A stretch of DNA of 64,000 nt from Klebsiella michiganensis (lineage in GTDB: Bacteria; Pseudomonadota; Gammaproteobacteria; Enterobacterales; Enterobacteriaceae), in NCBI RefSeq assembly GCF_002925905.1, contig NZ_PRDB01000006.1, positions 124,001-188,000 on the forward strand, read 5' to 3'. This document shows, one piece after another, positions 18,670-29,781 of this stretch (positions are counted from its first letter, which is position 1; every line of letters begins with the position of its first letter). Below the pieces are notes generated by a model that saw only the letters and a list, made by a program, of their open reading frames with translations, had not been told where the DNA came from and did not search any database. A program made the translations under genes and the position numbers.

Positions 18670-19561
18670 GCCGGTTCGCCAGGTGACGGGCAACGTCGAT
18701 ACCGCTGCGCTCCAGCGCAATACACTCCCCCTGCCAGCCCGCCTTGCGGGTGAGACAGGTCAGCACGCCGCCGGGCGGCATCTCGATCGCCAGCCGCGCG
18801 TCCCGTTCGTCAGCGGCGATCATCGCTTCCTGCCAGCGCACGGTTCGCGCCATATTCCGCGCCAAATCGTCGGCAATGCTTAACGGGTCCCATAAAACGC
18901 GCGCCGTGGAACCGCTCAGATAGGCGCAGCGCGGGCGCTGCAGCGTGACGTCAGAGAACGCTTTTGCCAGCTTAGCCGCCGGTTCATCCAGCAGCGCGCA
19001 GTGGGAAGGTACGCTGACCGCCAGCCGCTGTGCTTTACCGGCGCCAGCCGCCAGCGCCAGCCGGGCCACGCGGGCCATCTCGTCGTCGCGTCCGGCAATG
19101 ACAATCTGCGTTTCCGCGTTCAGGTTGGCAATATAGAGGTCGCTGTCGGCAATCAGCTTTTCCACGCGGTCGAGCGTCAGGCCCATAATCGCCGTCAGCC
19201 CGTAGCCGTGAGGATAAGCCTGCTCCATTAAATCGCCGCGCAGCGCCACCAGCCGCAGGGCGTCGGTGAAATCCAGCGCGCCGGCCATCACCGCCGCCGG
19301 GAAAGCCCCTATCGACAGGCCGCTGACCATGTCCGGATTTACTCCCTGACGCTGCAGCTCCCGCGCCCAGGCTGTGCCTGCGATCAGCAGGCACAGCTGC
19401 ACCGCACGGGTATGTTTTAACGCGGCGGCGGTATCTATATGGTCTACTTCATCGCCGAGCACGGTTCGCGCTTCAGCGAGGATATTCTGGCGGTCGGGAA
19501 GCGCGGCGAGCATATCCGGCCGCTGGTTTCCCTGACCGGGAAAGGTAAAGAGAATTTTCAT
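18659..19561 (-). CDS. mdcH: Malonyl-CoA:ACP transacylase of malonate decarboxylase
   Basis: MdcH, 300 residues, loads a malonyl group onto the MdcC carrier to prime the decarboxylase cycle. It has the FabD-like fold: N-terminal FTFPGQGNQ and the active-site serine in GLSIGAFPA near residue 90. The start at 19561 overlaps the mdcG stop by four bases (ATGA); a longer open frame lies inside mdcG. Last gene of the mdc operon, convergent with mdcR. Confidence 0.93.
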   Translation of the reverse strand: MKILFTFPGQGNQRPDMLAALPDRQNILAEARTVLGDEVDHIDTAAALKHTRAVQLCLLIAGTAWARELQRQGVNPDMVSGLSIGAFPAAVMAGALDFTDALRLVALRGDLMEQAYPHGYGLTAIMGLTLDRVEKLIADSDLYIANLNAETQIVIAGRDDEMARVARLALAAGAGKAQRLAVSVPSHCALLDEPAAKLAKAFSDVTLQRPRCAYLSGSTARVLWDPLSIADDLARNMARTVRWQEAMIAADERDARLAIEMPPGGVLTCLTRKAGWQGECIALERSGIDVARHLANRLNG

Positions 19562-20178
19562 GCTTCCTCCCTGTTCCACGGCGCAGCGGTCAGGCGCGCG
19601 CCGCGGGACGTTTTCAGCAGGACGCGGCCATCGCGCAGCCACTCATTTAGCGCGAAAGCCCCTGCTGGCGTTTCGACCTGGGTATCCGCCCGGCAGGGCA
19701 GCTGCGCGACGCGGGACTGCCAGGCGAGCAGCGCTTCGCGAGCGATCGGCTGCGGCGCGCGGATCAGCAGATCGAGATCGCTGGCGGCGTGAAGCACCGG
19801 AATCTCGGTGGCCAGCGCGTAGCCGGTGCTGCCGGTAATGCCCCAGCGCCACGGCCAGGGGTGTAAGGTCAGTGATATCGCCGCCTGTACCGGCGGCTGG
19901 GAGACAAACGGCGAGCGCAGGAGCTGTTGGCGATCGGCGAGGGTTTCCGGGCTGACGGTACGGACGATATTTTCCCTCTGTACCCAGCCTGCGGCCCGCT
20001 GATCGCGCTTCATCCCCCGTACGCCCACCGGAATGCGGGCGTTAGCATCAACGTCGCGTCGTACCACCACCGGCAGGCTAATACGCCAGTGCTGCGCGAC
20101 CCAGGACTCCTCAATCGCCTCCAGCGCGGCGGCATTATTCAACCAGACTAAATCATGAGGACGCGGCGTTGATGACAT
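19558..20178 (-). CDS. mdcG: Phosphoribosyl-dephospho-CoA transferase
   Basis: MdcG, 206 residues, transfers the 2'-(5''-phosphoribosyl)-3'-dephospho-CoA prosthetic group onto apo-MdcC. A nucleotidyltransferase-like SDLDLLI motif with paired aspartates is visible near residue 124. The start at 20178 (MSSTPRPHDLVWL) is preceded by CAGGA and follows mdcF closely; the open frame extends 17 codons upstream into mdcF. It belongs to the translationally coupled mdc operon. Confidence 0.92.
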   Translation of the reverse strand: MSSTPRPHDLVWLNNAAALEAIEESWVAQHWRISLPVVVRRDVDANARIPVGVRGMKRDQRAAGWVQRENIVRTVSPETLADRQQLLRSPFVSQPPVQAAISLTLHPWPWRWGITGSTGYALATEIPVLHAASDLDLLIRAPQPIAREALLAWQSRVAQLPCRADTQVETPAGAFALNEWLRDGRVLLKTSRGARLTAAPWNREEA

Positions 20179-20180
20179 CG

Positions 20181-21140
20181 TTAGATTCCTGACGTTAAGG
20201 TGATAAACAGCGGCAGCGACAGAATACACAGAACCGAGCTTAACAGCAGCACCGCTTCCGCATCCGGCGACTGCACGCCAAAGCGGTTGCCGAAGACCAC
20301 GCCAAAGAAACCGGCCGCCAGCGCAATCATCAGAATGGCGGTAATGGCGATAGAGCCGTGCAGCCCCAGCAGCATCACCAGACCCCAGGCGATAAACGGC
20401 TGCACCAGCAGTTTGACGATAGTGGAAGTGGCAATCAGCGCATTGAGCTGCAGCTTACGCGCCGACAGAATCACCCCGGTCAGGAACAGCGCGGCGGCGG
20501 TCGCCGCCAGGCCCAGCGGTTTGATAGAGGCGAGCAGCAGATCCGGCATTTTGATACCGATGGCCGAAAGCACGACCCCCAGCAGCGGACCCCAGACAAT
20601 CGGTTTTTTCACCGAACGCCACATCAGAACCGGCAGCATTGCCAGCGTCGAGCCGCTGTTCTCTCCGGCGGCGAGCGCTTTTTCACGTTCCAGAATCAGC
20701 AGGCAGAACGGCGTCATCAGTACCGATCCGCAGGCGATGGAAACGGCGACGGAAAGGGAGGTGGATGCGCCTTCGCCGAGCACGCTGCCCAGAATCGGCA
20801 GGCCAAGCGCGGCGTAGTTAGGCAGCGCGACGGTCAGGGTCAGCACGGCGGCATCCTGCGGCGAGCGCTTGAAGACGCGGGTCGCGAGGAAGTAGATGGC
20901 CGCATAGGTAATCCACATCGCCCCGGTCAGCACCAGCACCAGCGGCGATTGCGCGACAATACCGCTCCACGGCGTTTGTACCGTGGCGCTGAACAGCGTG
21001 GCGGGCAGGGCGAAGTCCATCACGAAGATGTTGAGTAAAGAGACGTTTTTGTTATCGACCATTTTGGCCTTGCCGGCCCAGAAGCCCAGCAGCATGATGA
21101 CAAAAATCGGCGCGAGGGCATGAATAATCACATAAGTCAT
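20181..21140 (-). CDS. mdcF: Malonate transporter, auxin-efflux-carrier family
   Basis: A membrane protein of 319 residues with about ten hydrophobic segments in two five-helix halves, of the AEC (auxin efflux carrier) family. N-terminal MTYVIIHALAPIFVIMLLGF and the central TLTVALPNYAALGLPIL are typical. Its place in the mdc operon makes malonate uptake the likely job. It begins 129 bases after mdcE, the largest gap in the operon, and an internal promoter or processing site there is possible. Confidence 0.9.
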   Translation of the reverse strand: MTYVIIHALAPIFVIMLLGFWAGKAKMVDNKNVSLLNIFVMDFALPATLFSATVQTPWSGIVAQSPLVLVLTGAMWITYAAIYFLATRVFKRSPQDAAVLTLTVALPNYAALGLPILGSVLGEGASTSLSVAVSIACGSVLMTPFCLLILEREKALAAGENSGSTLAMLPVLMWRSVKKPIVWGPLLGVVLSAIGIKMPDLLLASIKPLGLAATAAALFLTGVILSARKLQLNALIATSTIVKLLVQPFIAWGLVMLLGLHGSIAITAILMIALAAGFFGVVFGNRFGVQSPDAEAVLLLSSVLCILSLPLFITLTSGI

Positions 21141-21269
21141 AAATCACCTGTAAATGAAAATAGAGTACTGGCGCGATTGTTATAATTTCTAAAAGCGGTT
21201 TATTTCCGGGGCGCGCGATGGCGCCCCGGGCGGCCGCTTCCGGCAGGTTTTCTTCTACTTAGGGACTGA

Positions 21270-22070
21270 CTACCAGCTGGCGCGCATGCGATCGCGCACC
21301 TGTTGGGAACTACGGCGGTTCTCCGCGCCAAGGCGGCACTTCAGCGAGACATCCCGGCGGGCGTCAGCGATGGCGTCGCGCAGGGTGTCGGTGACCAGCG
21401 TCAGATCGCGGGCGTCCGGCGCGTCAGGATTGCTGATATCCAGCAGGGCGGAGAGCAGGCCGAGCGTTGCGTAGTTGCTGACGTCATAGGCCATCGGCGG
21501 AATGGTTGCCGCCAGTTTCTCCAGCGCCTCAACGGTGCGCAGGGTGATCCGCGCGGCGGACTCTTTACCCATCGCATGCACCAGTACCCCGGCGTCGTTA
21601 AAGGCGATCAGACGATTGGCCTGGTAGCCGTGGGCGAGAAACGCCCCGGACATCGCTTTGCCGACGATCAGGCCAATCACCGGATGTCCGGCAAGCCGCG
21701 CCTTGGCGTAGGCGCCCGCGGCGCCCGCCAGCGCCTGATGAATACCGAACGCTTCTTCGCGACGGCCATAGGCCTGGCTGGGGACATCGATAACCGCGAT
21801 AATCGGGCGCTTCACCGCGTTATTGGCATCGGCGTCGATGGTTTCGTTGACCACTTTGGCCAGCGTCCAGCCTTCGAGCAGGCCGACTTCACCCTGAGCG
21901 GCGCGTGGATAATGGTTATTAGCATCCGGCACCACGGCGATAAAACGGGCGGTTTCACCGTTAAAATCGGCATCGGCAACCTGCACCGAGGGGCACAGAC
22001 CGGTCATTAGCGGGGCGTTCGGCGCCAGCTGGTTTAGCCACAGCGCGGCGCGGTTTGTGAACTGGCTCAT
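21270..22070 (-). CDS. mdcE: Malonate decarboxylase gamma subunit
   Basis: MdcE, 266 residues, forms with MdcD the malonyl-S-ACP decarboxylase; both share the carboxyltransferase (crotonase-like) fold. Visible features include the glycine-rich GLIVGKAMSGAFLAHGY. Start and the mdcD stop overlap in TAATG, so translation is coupled. Confidence 0.93.
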   Translation of the reverse strand: MSQFTNRAALWLNQLAPNAPLMTGLCPSVQVADADFNGETARFIAVVPDANNHYPRAAQGEVGLLEGWTLAKVVNETIDADANNAVKRPIIAVIDVPSQAYGRREEAFGIHQALAGAAGAYAKARLAGHPVIGLIVGKAMSGAFLAHGYQANRLIAFNDAGVLVHAMGKESAARITLRTVEALEKLAATIPPMAYDVSNYATLGLLSALLDISNPDAPDARDLTLVTDTLRDAIADARRDVSLKCRLGAENRRSSQQVRDRMRASW

Positions 22071-22903
22071 TATTTCTCCTCCCGGGCGAATAGCTGTTTG
22101 ATCTGAGCGGTATCCGCCTGCTGGCGGGTATCGAAATGGGTCAAACGGGTCAGGAAATCTTCATATTTGTCGCTGCGATGCTGCGCGGGCACGCCTTTGG
22201 CAATGGCTTCGTTCATCGCGCTTTTCACCGCGTTGATGCCATCGCCCACCAGGGCATCCACCAGACCGCTGGCGTAGCGAATTTCGCCGCCGGTCATGCT
22301 CCAGATAAACGGACGGTCGCGGGAGTCGTACTCTTCAATCCCCGCTTCCTGTTCAATCACCTGCGGTCCGTTGAGGCCCAGACGCGCTTCACGGGTGACA
22401 ATCAGGTAGCTGCACAGCGCCGCGGCGATGGACATCCCGCCGAAGCAGCCGACGGTACCGGCGACAATGCCGATTACCGGGGTGTAGCGGCGCAGGTCGA
22501 CAATCGCGGCGTGAATATCGGCGATGGCGGCAAGGCCCAGATTGGCTTCCTGCAGGCGCACGCCGCCGGTTTCCAGGCACAGAACCGCCTGGGTAGGAAT
22601 GCCGTTGCGGTTATCTTCCGCCGCCAGCTCAAGGGCGGCGGCCATTTTCGCGCCGGAGACTTCGCCCATGCTGCCGCCCTGGAAGGTACCTTCGATGGCA
22701 ATGACTACCGCCGGCTGGCCGTTAATGGTGCCTTTTGCGACGACCATACCGTCGTCGGACTGCGGGACGATGCCCTGCGCGCCGAGCCACGGGGACATAA
22801 TGCCGTCAAAGGGATCCAGCAGTTCGCGATAGCTGCCGTCATCCAGCAGGGTGCGGGCGCGTTCACGGGCGCGGAGTTCAATAAAGCTGCGATCGTTACG
22901 CAT
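22070..22903 (-). CDS. mdcD: Malonate decarboxylase beta subunit
   Basis: MdcD, 277 residues, beta subunit of the malonyl-S-ACP decarboxylase, with the carboxyltransferase fold: EGTFQGGSMGEVSGAKMAAA and a Gly-rich VAGTVGCFGGMSIAAALC. The start at 22903 (MRNDRSFIELR) is fixed by GGAGGTGGCTC just upstream and overlaps the end of mdcC by eight bases; an in-frame extension to 22930 lacks support. Confidence 0.93.
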   Translation of the reverse strand: MRNDRSFIELRARERARTLLDDGSYRELLDPFDGIMSPWLGAQGIVPQSDDGMVVAKGTINGQPAVVIAIEGTFQGGSMGEVSGAKMAAALELAAEDNRNGIPTQAVLCLETGGVRLQEANLGLAAIADIHAAIVDLRRYTPVIGIVAGTVGCFGGMSIAAALCSYLIVTREARLGLNGPQVIEQEAGIEEYDSRDRPFIWSMTGGEIRYASGLVDALVGDGINAVKSAMNEAIAKGVPAQHRSDKYEDFLTRLTHFDTRQQADTAQIKQLFAREEK

Positions 22904-23195
22904 GAGCCACCTCCTCAAAAACCTGTTCAATACGGATCCGCGCGACGCCGGGCGTGGCGCCGAAATCGTGGATGATCAGCTGTCCGCCGGGCAGGCCGTT
23001 AATCAGGCTCAGTCGTTCGAACAGCGCGTTCCAGCGCGCCTGGCTGTTGTCCACGGAGGTGGTGATTTCGACGTTGAGCGTATCGCTCTGTCCGGCGGTA
23101 TAGAGCACTTCCATATCGCCGGAGCCGACAACGCCTGCCAGCGCTTTGCCGCTGAGGGCGCGGTTGGCAGGGAATGACAATTTAATCTGTTCCAT
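22896..23195 (-). CDS. mdcC: Malonate decarboxylase acyl carrier protein (delta subunit)
   Basis: MdcC, 99 residues, the acyl carrier that holds acetyl and malonyl groups on a phosphoribosyl-dephospho-CoA arm. The likely attachment site is Ser25 in VVGSGDMEV. Short length, N-terminal MEQIKLSFPA and position between mdcB and mdcD identify it. The start at 23195 is preferred over a much longer open frame that lies inside mdcB. Confidence 0.93.
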   Translation of the reverse strand: MEQIKLSFPANRALSGKALAGVVGSGDMEVLYTAGQSDTLNVEITTSVDNSQARWNALFERLSLINGLPGGQLIIHDFGATPGVARIRIEQVFEEVAHA

Positions 23196-23212
23196 AACAT
23201 CCTCTGAATGCG

Positions 23213-24055
23213 TTAAGCGGAAACCCGGTCGAGAAACAGGGTGGCGGCAAGAAGATCCGCCGCGCCACCCGGCGAGGCGTTCTGCGCCAGCATCTGCACG
23301 TCGAGCCGCGCCAGCGCGGCGCGCCCCCTGGCTGTCGCACATCCTCCTGCCGCCAGCACCTCGCCTGCGCCTTGCCGCATCGCCTCAAGGCCCGCCATTC
23401 CGGCGCGGGAGAGCACGCAGGTATCGCTAAGCGAGGTCATAATCGCCATCAGCGCGTCAAGCCGGGCCTGATCCTCGCTGGCTCCCGCGGCCCGACTGCG
23501 CAATAGCTGCGGCAGCGCCAGGGTGGTGATGTGCGGAAAAGCGCGCTGCGCTTCTTCCCGCGCGCCGGGAACCTGCCAGCGGCGGCTGGCGCGCAGACCT
23601 TTACTGAAGGTCTTTGGCGCGCAGGCGTCCGGCAGACGGGCCAGGGCGGCGGCGGTTTCCGTAATTCTCTGTGCCTGACCCTCCTCCCCGAGCATCGCCG
23701 TCGCGCTGACCAGCAGGCCCAGCGCCCAGATAGCGCCGCGATGGGTATTGACCCCGGCGGTCGCCTGCATCATCCGCGCTTCGCCTTCGCGGCCAAGCCG
23801 GCCAACGGTTTCGCGCAGGGCAACGTCGGCCGGACGCCGCCAGCTCTGCTGAGCCAGCGCGTGAAACGTCGGCTGCAGGCTGTGGGCCGAACGCTCCATC
23901 AGGGCCAGGTTCAGGTCCTGATGCGCGCCGTTGCCGCGGCTATCCACCAGGCCCGGCTTTGGGCTGAGTCGCGCTTCGTCAACCAGGCAGGCGCTGGCGG
24001 TCTGGGCCAGCCAGCGGGCCCGGGTTTCAGCAACGTGGGGAGAGAGTTTTTTCAT
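23213..24055 (-). CDS. mdcB: Triphosphoribosyl-dephospho-CoA synthase
   Basis: MdcB, 280 residues, makes the prosthetic-group precursor from dephospho-CoA and ATP; CitG homologue. The signature EARLSPKPGLVDSRGNGAHQDLN lies near residue 28 and TAGVNTHRGAIWALG near residue 107. The ATG at 24055 shares one base with the mdcA stop (TAATG). Confidence 0.93.
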   Translation of the reverse strand: MKKLSPHVAETRARWLAQTASACLVDEARLSPKPGLVDSRGNGAHQDLNLALMERSAHSLQPTFHALAQQSWRRPADVALRETVGRLGREGEARMMQATAGVNTHRGAIWALGLLVSATAMLGEEGQAQRITETAAALARLPDACAPKTFSKGLRASRRWQVPGAREEAQRAFPHITTLALPQLLRSRAAGASEDQARLDALMAIMTSLSDTCVLSRAGMAGLEAMRQGAGEVLAAGGCATARGRAALARLDVQMLAQNASPGGAADLLAATLFLDRVSA

Positions 24056-25709
24056 TACCAGCTCCGGAATTTTGCCGGTGGGTTGTACAGACCGTCGGAC
24101 CACTCCACCAGATCGGCTACGCTGCCGGCGGCGAGCAGAGAGCGGGTGGCGTCGCTGCGGCGGATACCGATATCTTCCGGATAGACGACTTTGCCGCTTT
24201 GGCGCAGTGCGGCCACGCGTTTGGCGTCAACGCCGAGCCCGATATCGGTGATCCCGGCCACGGCCGCCACCATTGCCCGGCGCTCTTCCAGGCTTTCCGC
24301 CCGATAGAGATAGGCGATGCCTTCTTCGGTCAGCACGTGGGTGACGTCATCGCCGTAAATCATCACCGGCGCCAGCGGCATTCCGGAGGTTTTGGCGACC
24401 TCAACGGCGTCGAGTTTTTCCACGAAGGTCGGTTTCACGCCCGCCTGGAAGGTTTCCACCATCTGAACGACCAGCTTTTTACCGCGCTGCATCGGATCCG
24501 GTTCGGTGATCATGTTGAGCCATGCCGGCGTAGCGTGGCGTCGACCGTGCGGGTCGTGGCCCATATTCGGCGCGCCGCCGAAGCCGGAGAGGCGGCCGCG
24601 GGTCACCGTCGAGGAGTTGGCGTAGCCGTCAACCTGTAAGGTCGAGCCGATAAACATATCTACCGCATACTGTCCCGCCAGCTGGCAGAACGCGCGGTTG
24701 GAGCGCATGGAGCCGTCGGCGCCGGTGAAGAAGATATCCGGACGCGCGCGAATGTACTCTTCCATTCCCAGCTCTCCGCCGAAGCAGTGCACGCTCTCGA
24801 CCCAACCGCTTTCAATTGCCGGAATAAGGGTGGGGTGCGGGTTCAGCGTCCAGTGTTTACAGATTTTGCCCTTCAGGCCGAGCTGTTCGCCGTAGGTCGG
24901 CAGCAGCAGTTCGATGGCGGCGGTGTTAAAGCCGATCCCGTGGTTCAGGGATTGCACCTGATGCTCGGCGTAGATGCCTTTAATCGCCATCATCGCCATC
25001 AGGATATGTTCCTGCTTAATCAGGCGCGGATCGCGGGTAAACAGCGGCTCGATAAAGAACGGTTTATCCGCGACGACCACGTAGTCAATCCACGAACCGG
25101 GTATATCCACGCGCGGCAGATCGCACTCGTCATCGACCAGTTCGTTAACCTGCGCAATAACGATGCCGTCATGGAACGCGGCGGCTTCCACCAGCGCCGG
25201 GGTATCTTCGGTGCTCGGCCCGGTGTACAGGTTGCCCTTGCGGTCGGCTTTGTAACCGGCGATCAGCGCGACGTTTGGCGACAGGTCGACGTACAGGCGA
25301 GAGTAAAGTTCGATGTAGGTGTGGATAGCGCCGATTTCCAGCAGGCCATCTTCCAGCAGCTGCGAAATACGCAGGCTTTGGGTACCGGAGAAGGAGAAAT
25401 CAAGCTTGCGGGCGATACCTTTTTCGAAGAGGTCCAGATGCTCGCTGCGCCCGACGCTCGGCATAATCATATGCAGGTCGTGAATTTTTTGTGGGTTAAC
25501 TTCCGCCAGCATCCGCGAGAGGAAATCAGCCTGTTTCTGGTTGTTGCCTTCCAGCACCACCCGGTCGCCGGGGCCAACAGCTGCTCAAGAACGGCGACCA
25601 GCTGGTCGGTGGGGATCACTTTGCCCGAGACCTTCGCCTCGGTCAGTCGCCGCTGTTTTTCCGTACGGCGACGGTTCCAGACGCGTCCCGTCGTTTGTTC
25701 GGCACTCAT
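24055..25709 (-). pseudogene. mdcA: Malonate decarboxylase alpha subunit, frameshifted
   Basis: MdcA is the acetyl-S-ACP:malonate ACP transferase that begins the decarboxylation cycle. The start at 25709 (MSAEQTTGRVW) has GGAGGTTAATA upstream. The first 47 codons read normally to QLLAP, then the frame shifts: the coding strand reads CCCCGGCGACC where CCCCGGGCGACC would keep the frame (+ strand near 25569–25572). From VLEGNNQKQADF (25560) onward the rest is intact to the stop. One missing G restores a full-length 551-residue protein, so this is a recent lesion or an assembly error in a short G/C run. All other mdc genes look intact; if real, the operon should not support malonate decarboxylation. 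Confidence 0.88.
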
Positions 25710-25899
25710 TATTAACCTCCTGATTCGACGAATCGTTTTGATTGTCCTGGTGTGGAAGTAAGTGTGCGTCGCGAGGTGGCGGGCATCAATTAAGGCCGAT
25801 GGCTAATCGTTAGCGTAAGAGTAATGATTGGCGGGGCAGAGATGTGATGACGATCAATAATGATTGCGAATGATTGGTCTACGAGCAGGGGACGTACCG
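25710..25899. promoter_or_regulatory. Upstream region of the mdc operon
   Basis: About 190 bases with no gene, between mdcA and the REP cluster. An AT-rich stretch with repeated TGATTG-like words (TAATGATTGGC, AATGATTGCGAATGATTGG) lies around 25830–25880, and the mdc promoter and an MdcR site are expected here. I cannot place them exactly. Confidence 0.4.
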
Positions 25900-25978
25900 G
25901 GTTGAGGCATTGGCGCGGCTTCCCGGCTCGCACTGCGTTTAGCCGGGCTACGGGTTAAGGGCGTCTGCGGGCCGGTAG
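25900..25978. repeat. REP-like palindromes, left flank of the IS element
   Basis: CCCGGCT…AGCCGGG followed by CTACGGGTTAAGGGCGTCTGCGGGCCGGTAG. The block GTCTGCGGGCCGGTAG recurs intact at 27373–27388 on the far side of the insertion sequence, showing that the IS split one member of a repeated REP/BIME-type array. Confidence 0.75.
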
Positions 25979-26093
25979 ATACTGTGAACGCCTGCAACCA
26001 TTTTTAGTTGCCGATACTTTCTCCGGCTCCCGGATGACAGGCACACCAACGACAGCACTCTCTGGTGCTGTCGTTTTTTCTCAGGGAACGTTG

Positions 26094-27424
<1,331 letters not shown>

Positions 27425-27437
27425 GTGCGCAATGGCG

Positions 27438-28472
27438 TTAGTTTTTACTCAAATCACTCAGCAGAAAGGCAATACTTTGCCCGGCCACCGTCTGTTCGAG
27501 GGCGATTTTGACGATAATCGTCAACGGTACCGAGAGTAGCATACCCACCGGGCCCAGCAGCCAGCCCCAGAAGATCAATGACAGGAAGACCACCAGCGTC
27601 GACAGCCCCAGCCCGCGGCCCATAATGCGCGGTTCAAGAATATTGCCGAACACCAGGTTAATCACCAGATAGCCTGCCAGGACCACCAGCGCTTCGTACA
27701 GACCGCCAAACACCAGCACCTGCAGGATCGGCGGGATCGCCGCGAGCACCGAACCAATGTTGGGAATGTAGTTGAGCGCAAAGGCCAGCAGTCCCCACAT
27801 AAAAGCAAAGCGGACGTCCAGCAGCACCAGCATTCCCCAGACCACCAGGCCGGTCACCAGGCTGATGGCGGTTTTTAACACCAGGTAGTGGGAGACGCTA
27901 TCCAGCGCGCGCTGAATCGCGCCCATTCCCTCCACCGGCCGCGACATCAGCTGCTGCAGCTTCGCGGGAAGCTGCGGCACTTCCAGCAGCATAAAGACCA
28001 CCGTCAGCAGCAGCAGGAAGATAGAGGACATCGCGTTGGAAAGCTGGGTGAGCAGGCCGGTCACCAGCGTCATCACCGCGTTGGGGTCAATATACTTGTT
28101 CAGCTCCACCACCGACACGGTAAAGCCGAAGCGCTGTAGCCAGGGCGCAACGGTCTGCATCGGTTCATAGAGATAATTACGGTACTGCGGCAGGGTGCGC
28201 GCAAGCTCGTTAAGCGACGTGCCGAGCGAGGCCAGCAGCACAACGGCCAGCAGGACAATCACGCCGACCAGGAGCGAAATAGCCAGCACCCGCGGTACCC
28301 GGCAGCGCACCATGAGCTGAACCAGCGGGTTTATCACCACCGCCAGAAAGATCGCCAGAACAAAAGGAACGATAATATCCGCCGCGAAGCGAATGCCTGT
28401 CAGGATGATAACCAGCATGCCGAGCATGATGACTATTTTTAAGCCGTTAAGCGTGATGATGGGTTTGGCCAT
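27438..28472 (-). CDS. tqsA: AI-2 transport protein TqsA
   Basis: A 344-residue membrane protein of the AI-2E (PerM-like) family with about seven to eight hydrophobic segments; nearly co-linear with E. coli TqsA (YdgG), which exports or controls transport of the quorum-signal AI-2. Typical stretches: [19 protein letters not shown] at the N-terminus and [19 protein letters not shown] in the second half. Neighbours mdtJI lie divergent, as in E. coli. The 3' end abuts the REP cluster. Confidence 0.94.
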   Translation of the reverse strand: MAKPIITLNGLKIVIMLGMLVIILTGIRFAADIIVPFVLAIFLAVVINPLVQLMVRCRVPRVLAISLLVGVIVLLAVVLLASLGTSLNELARTLPQYRNYLYEPMQTVAPWLQRFGFTVSVVELNKYIDPNAVMTLVTGLLTQLSNAMSSIFLLLLTVVFMLLEVPQLPAKLQQLMSRPVEGMGAIQRALDSVSHYLVLKTAISLVTGLVVWGMLVLLDVRFAFMWGLLAFALNYIPNIGSVLAAIPPILQVLVFGGLYEALVVLAGYLVINLVFGNILEPRIMGRGLGLSTLVVFLSLIFWGWLLGPVGMLLSVPLTIIVKIALEQTVAGQSIAFLLSDLSKN

Positions 28473-28997
28473 ACCGCTCCCTGCGAGAGAAAAAATGGGG
28501 TCTAATGTGAGTCATTGTAGACGTTGGCAAAGTCGGCGTCTCAGCGCGTCGCGTCCGCTAAAATGAAAAAAAACGACCAATTAATCAATAATGGCCGGAA
28601 CGATATCATAATGGTGATTGCGATCGGAAAAAACTAATCCAAATCAAATACCAGAGGTAAAGAACTGCAAAGACTTTGAGTTAAATGTGGCGTTATGGTA
28701 CAAATCTGCGTGTGTATAACTACAGAGGACAATTTTGATCCGCAAATGACGAGAAGCAATACCGCGGATAATTGTAATTTTATGGACAATCAGTTCAGGA
28801 TGTATATTTCTTTTCACCCTGCAGTATCCCTCTCTCACTCCCGCTTTCTCGGCGAGCAGCACTGGCGCTCGGCGCTTTAGTCTTCTTCTCTCTGCCTGAG
28901 CTGGCGCGCTGCGCACGGCTAATTTAACGTCAGAATTTTTCCGGTTTACTTCTCTGTAAGCCGCCATGGATTATATTCTCAAGCAGGAGAAGGGATC
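28473..28997. promoter_or_regulatory. Long leader region upstream of mdtJI, with a possible upstream ORF
   Basis: A 525-base gap between divergent tqsA and mdtJ. A plus-strand ORF ending at 28880 reads …MYISFHPAVSLSHSRFLGEQ… with candidate ATGs at 28746, 28782 and 28800, none with a strong ribosome site. In E. coli the mdtJI mRNA has a long leader with a small upstream ORF (mdtU) involved in spermidine control, and this ORF lies in the equivalent place. I have not verified similarity, so translation and function are inferred. An AT-rich promoter-like stretch is near 28560–28640. Confidence 0.4.
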
Positions 28998-29360
28998 ATG
29001 TTTTATTGGATTTTATTAGCTTTAGCTATCGTTGCTGAAATTACCGGCACGTTGTCGATGAAATGGGCAAGCGTAAGCGGCGGCCATACTGGTTTTATTT
29101 TAATGCTGGTCATGATCGCGCTTTCTTATATTTTTCTGGCTTTCGCGGTGAAAAAAATCGCCCTCGGCGTGGCCTATGCCCTCTGGGAGGGGATCGGCAT
29201 TTTACTGATCACTATCTTCAGCGTCCTGCTGTTTGATGAGACGCTGTCGACGATAAAAATCGCCGGCCTGGTGACCCTGGTCGCCGGGATTGTTTTGATT
29301 AAATCGGGGACGCAGAAAGCGGTGAAGCCGGGCAAGGAGAAAGCGCATGCAACAGTTTGA
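28998..29360 (+). CDS. mdtJ: Spermidine export protein MdtJ (SMR family)
   Basis: A 120-residue small multidrug resistance protein with four transmembrane helices: [20 protein letters not shown] with the conserved membrane Glu14 of the family, and a positively charged C-terminal tail. It forms a heterodimer with MdtI that exports spermidine in E. coli. GCAGGAGAAGGG provides the ribosome site. It overlaps mdtI by 14 bases. Confidence 0.94.
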   Translation: MFYWILLALAIVAEITGTLSMKWASVSGGHTGFILMLVMIALSYIFLAFAVKKIALGVAYALWEGIGILLITIFSVLLFDETLSTIKIAGLVTLVAGIVLIKSGTQKAVKPGKEKAHATV

Positions 29361-29676
29361 GTGGGTCCACGCCGCCTGGCTGGCGCTGGCGATTGCGCTG
29401 GAAATTTTGGCCAACGTTTTTCTGAAATTTTCCGACGGCTTTCGACGTAAATTCTACGGCATTATGTCGCTGGCGGCGGTCCTGGGCGCCTTTAGCGCGC
29501 TTTCGCAGGCGGTCAAAGGAATTGACCTGTCGGTGGCCTATGCGCTGTGGGGCGGTTTCGGTATCGCGGCGACCATTGCCGCCGGCTGGGTGCTGTTTGG
29601 CCAGCGGCTGAATCATAAAGGCTGGGCCGGTCTGCTTCTGCTGGTGGTCGGCATGGTGTTAATTAAACTCGCCTGA
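29347..29676 (+). CDS. mdtI: Spermidine export protein MdtI (SMR family)
   Basis: A 109-residue four-helix SMR protein, partner of MdtJ. The conserved Glu in [13 protein letters not shown] lies in helix 1, and the helix-3 signature ([11 protein letters not shown]) is intact. Its ribosome site (AAGGAGAAAGC) lies in the 3' end of mdtJ, so translation is coupled. Confidence 0.94.
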   Translation: MQQFEWVHAAWLALAIALEILANVFLKFSDGFRRKFYGIMSLAAVLGAFSALSQAVKGIDLSVAYALWGGFGIAATIAAGWVLFGQRLNHKGWAGLLLLVVGMVLIKLA

Positions 29677-29781
29677 TATGATGCCGCCTGTGAATGCGGG
29701 CGGCAAATTCTGCTCTCTGTATTACGCTTAAAAAAGAGCCAGTTCGGCGTATTTTGCTGCCGGCCGATATGAGGGCAGAAC

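Noticed and set aside
25555-25575. Programmed ribosomal frameshift in mdcA
   Set aside because: The site lacks a slippery heptamer, MdcA orthologues are read in one frame, and the missing base is in a G/C run prone to error.
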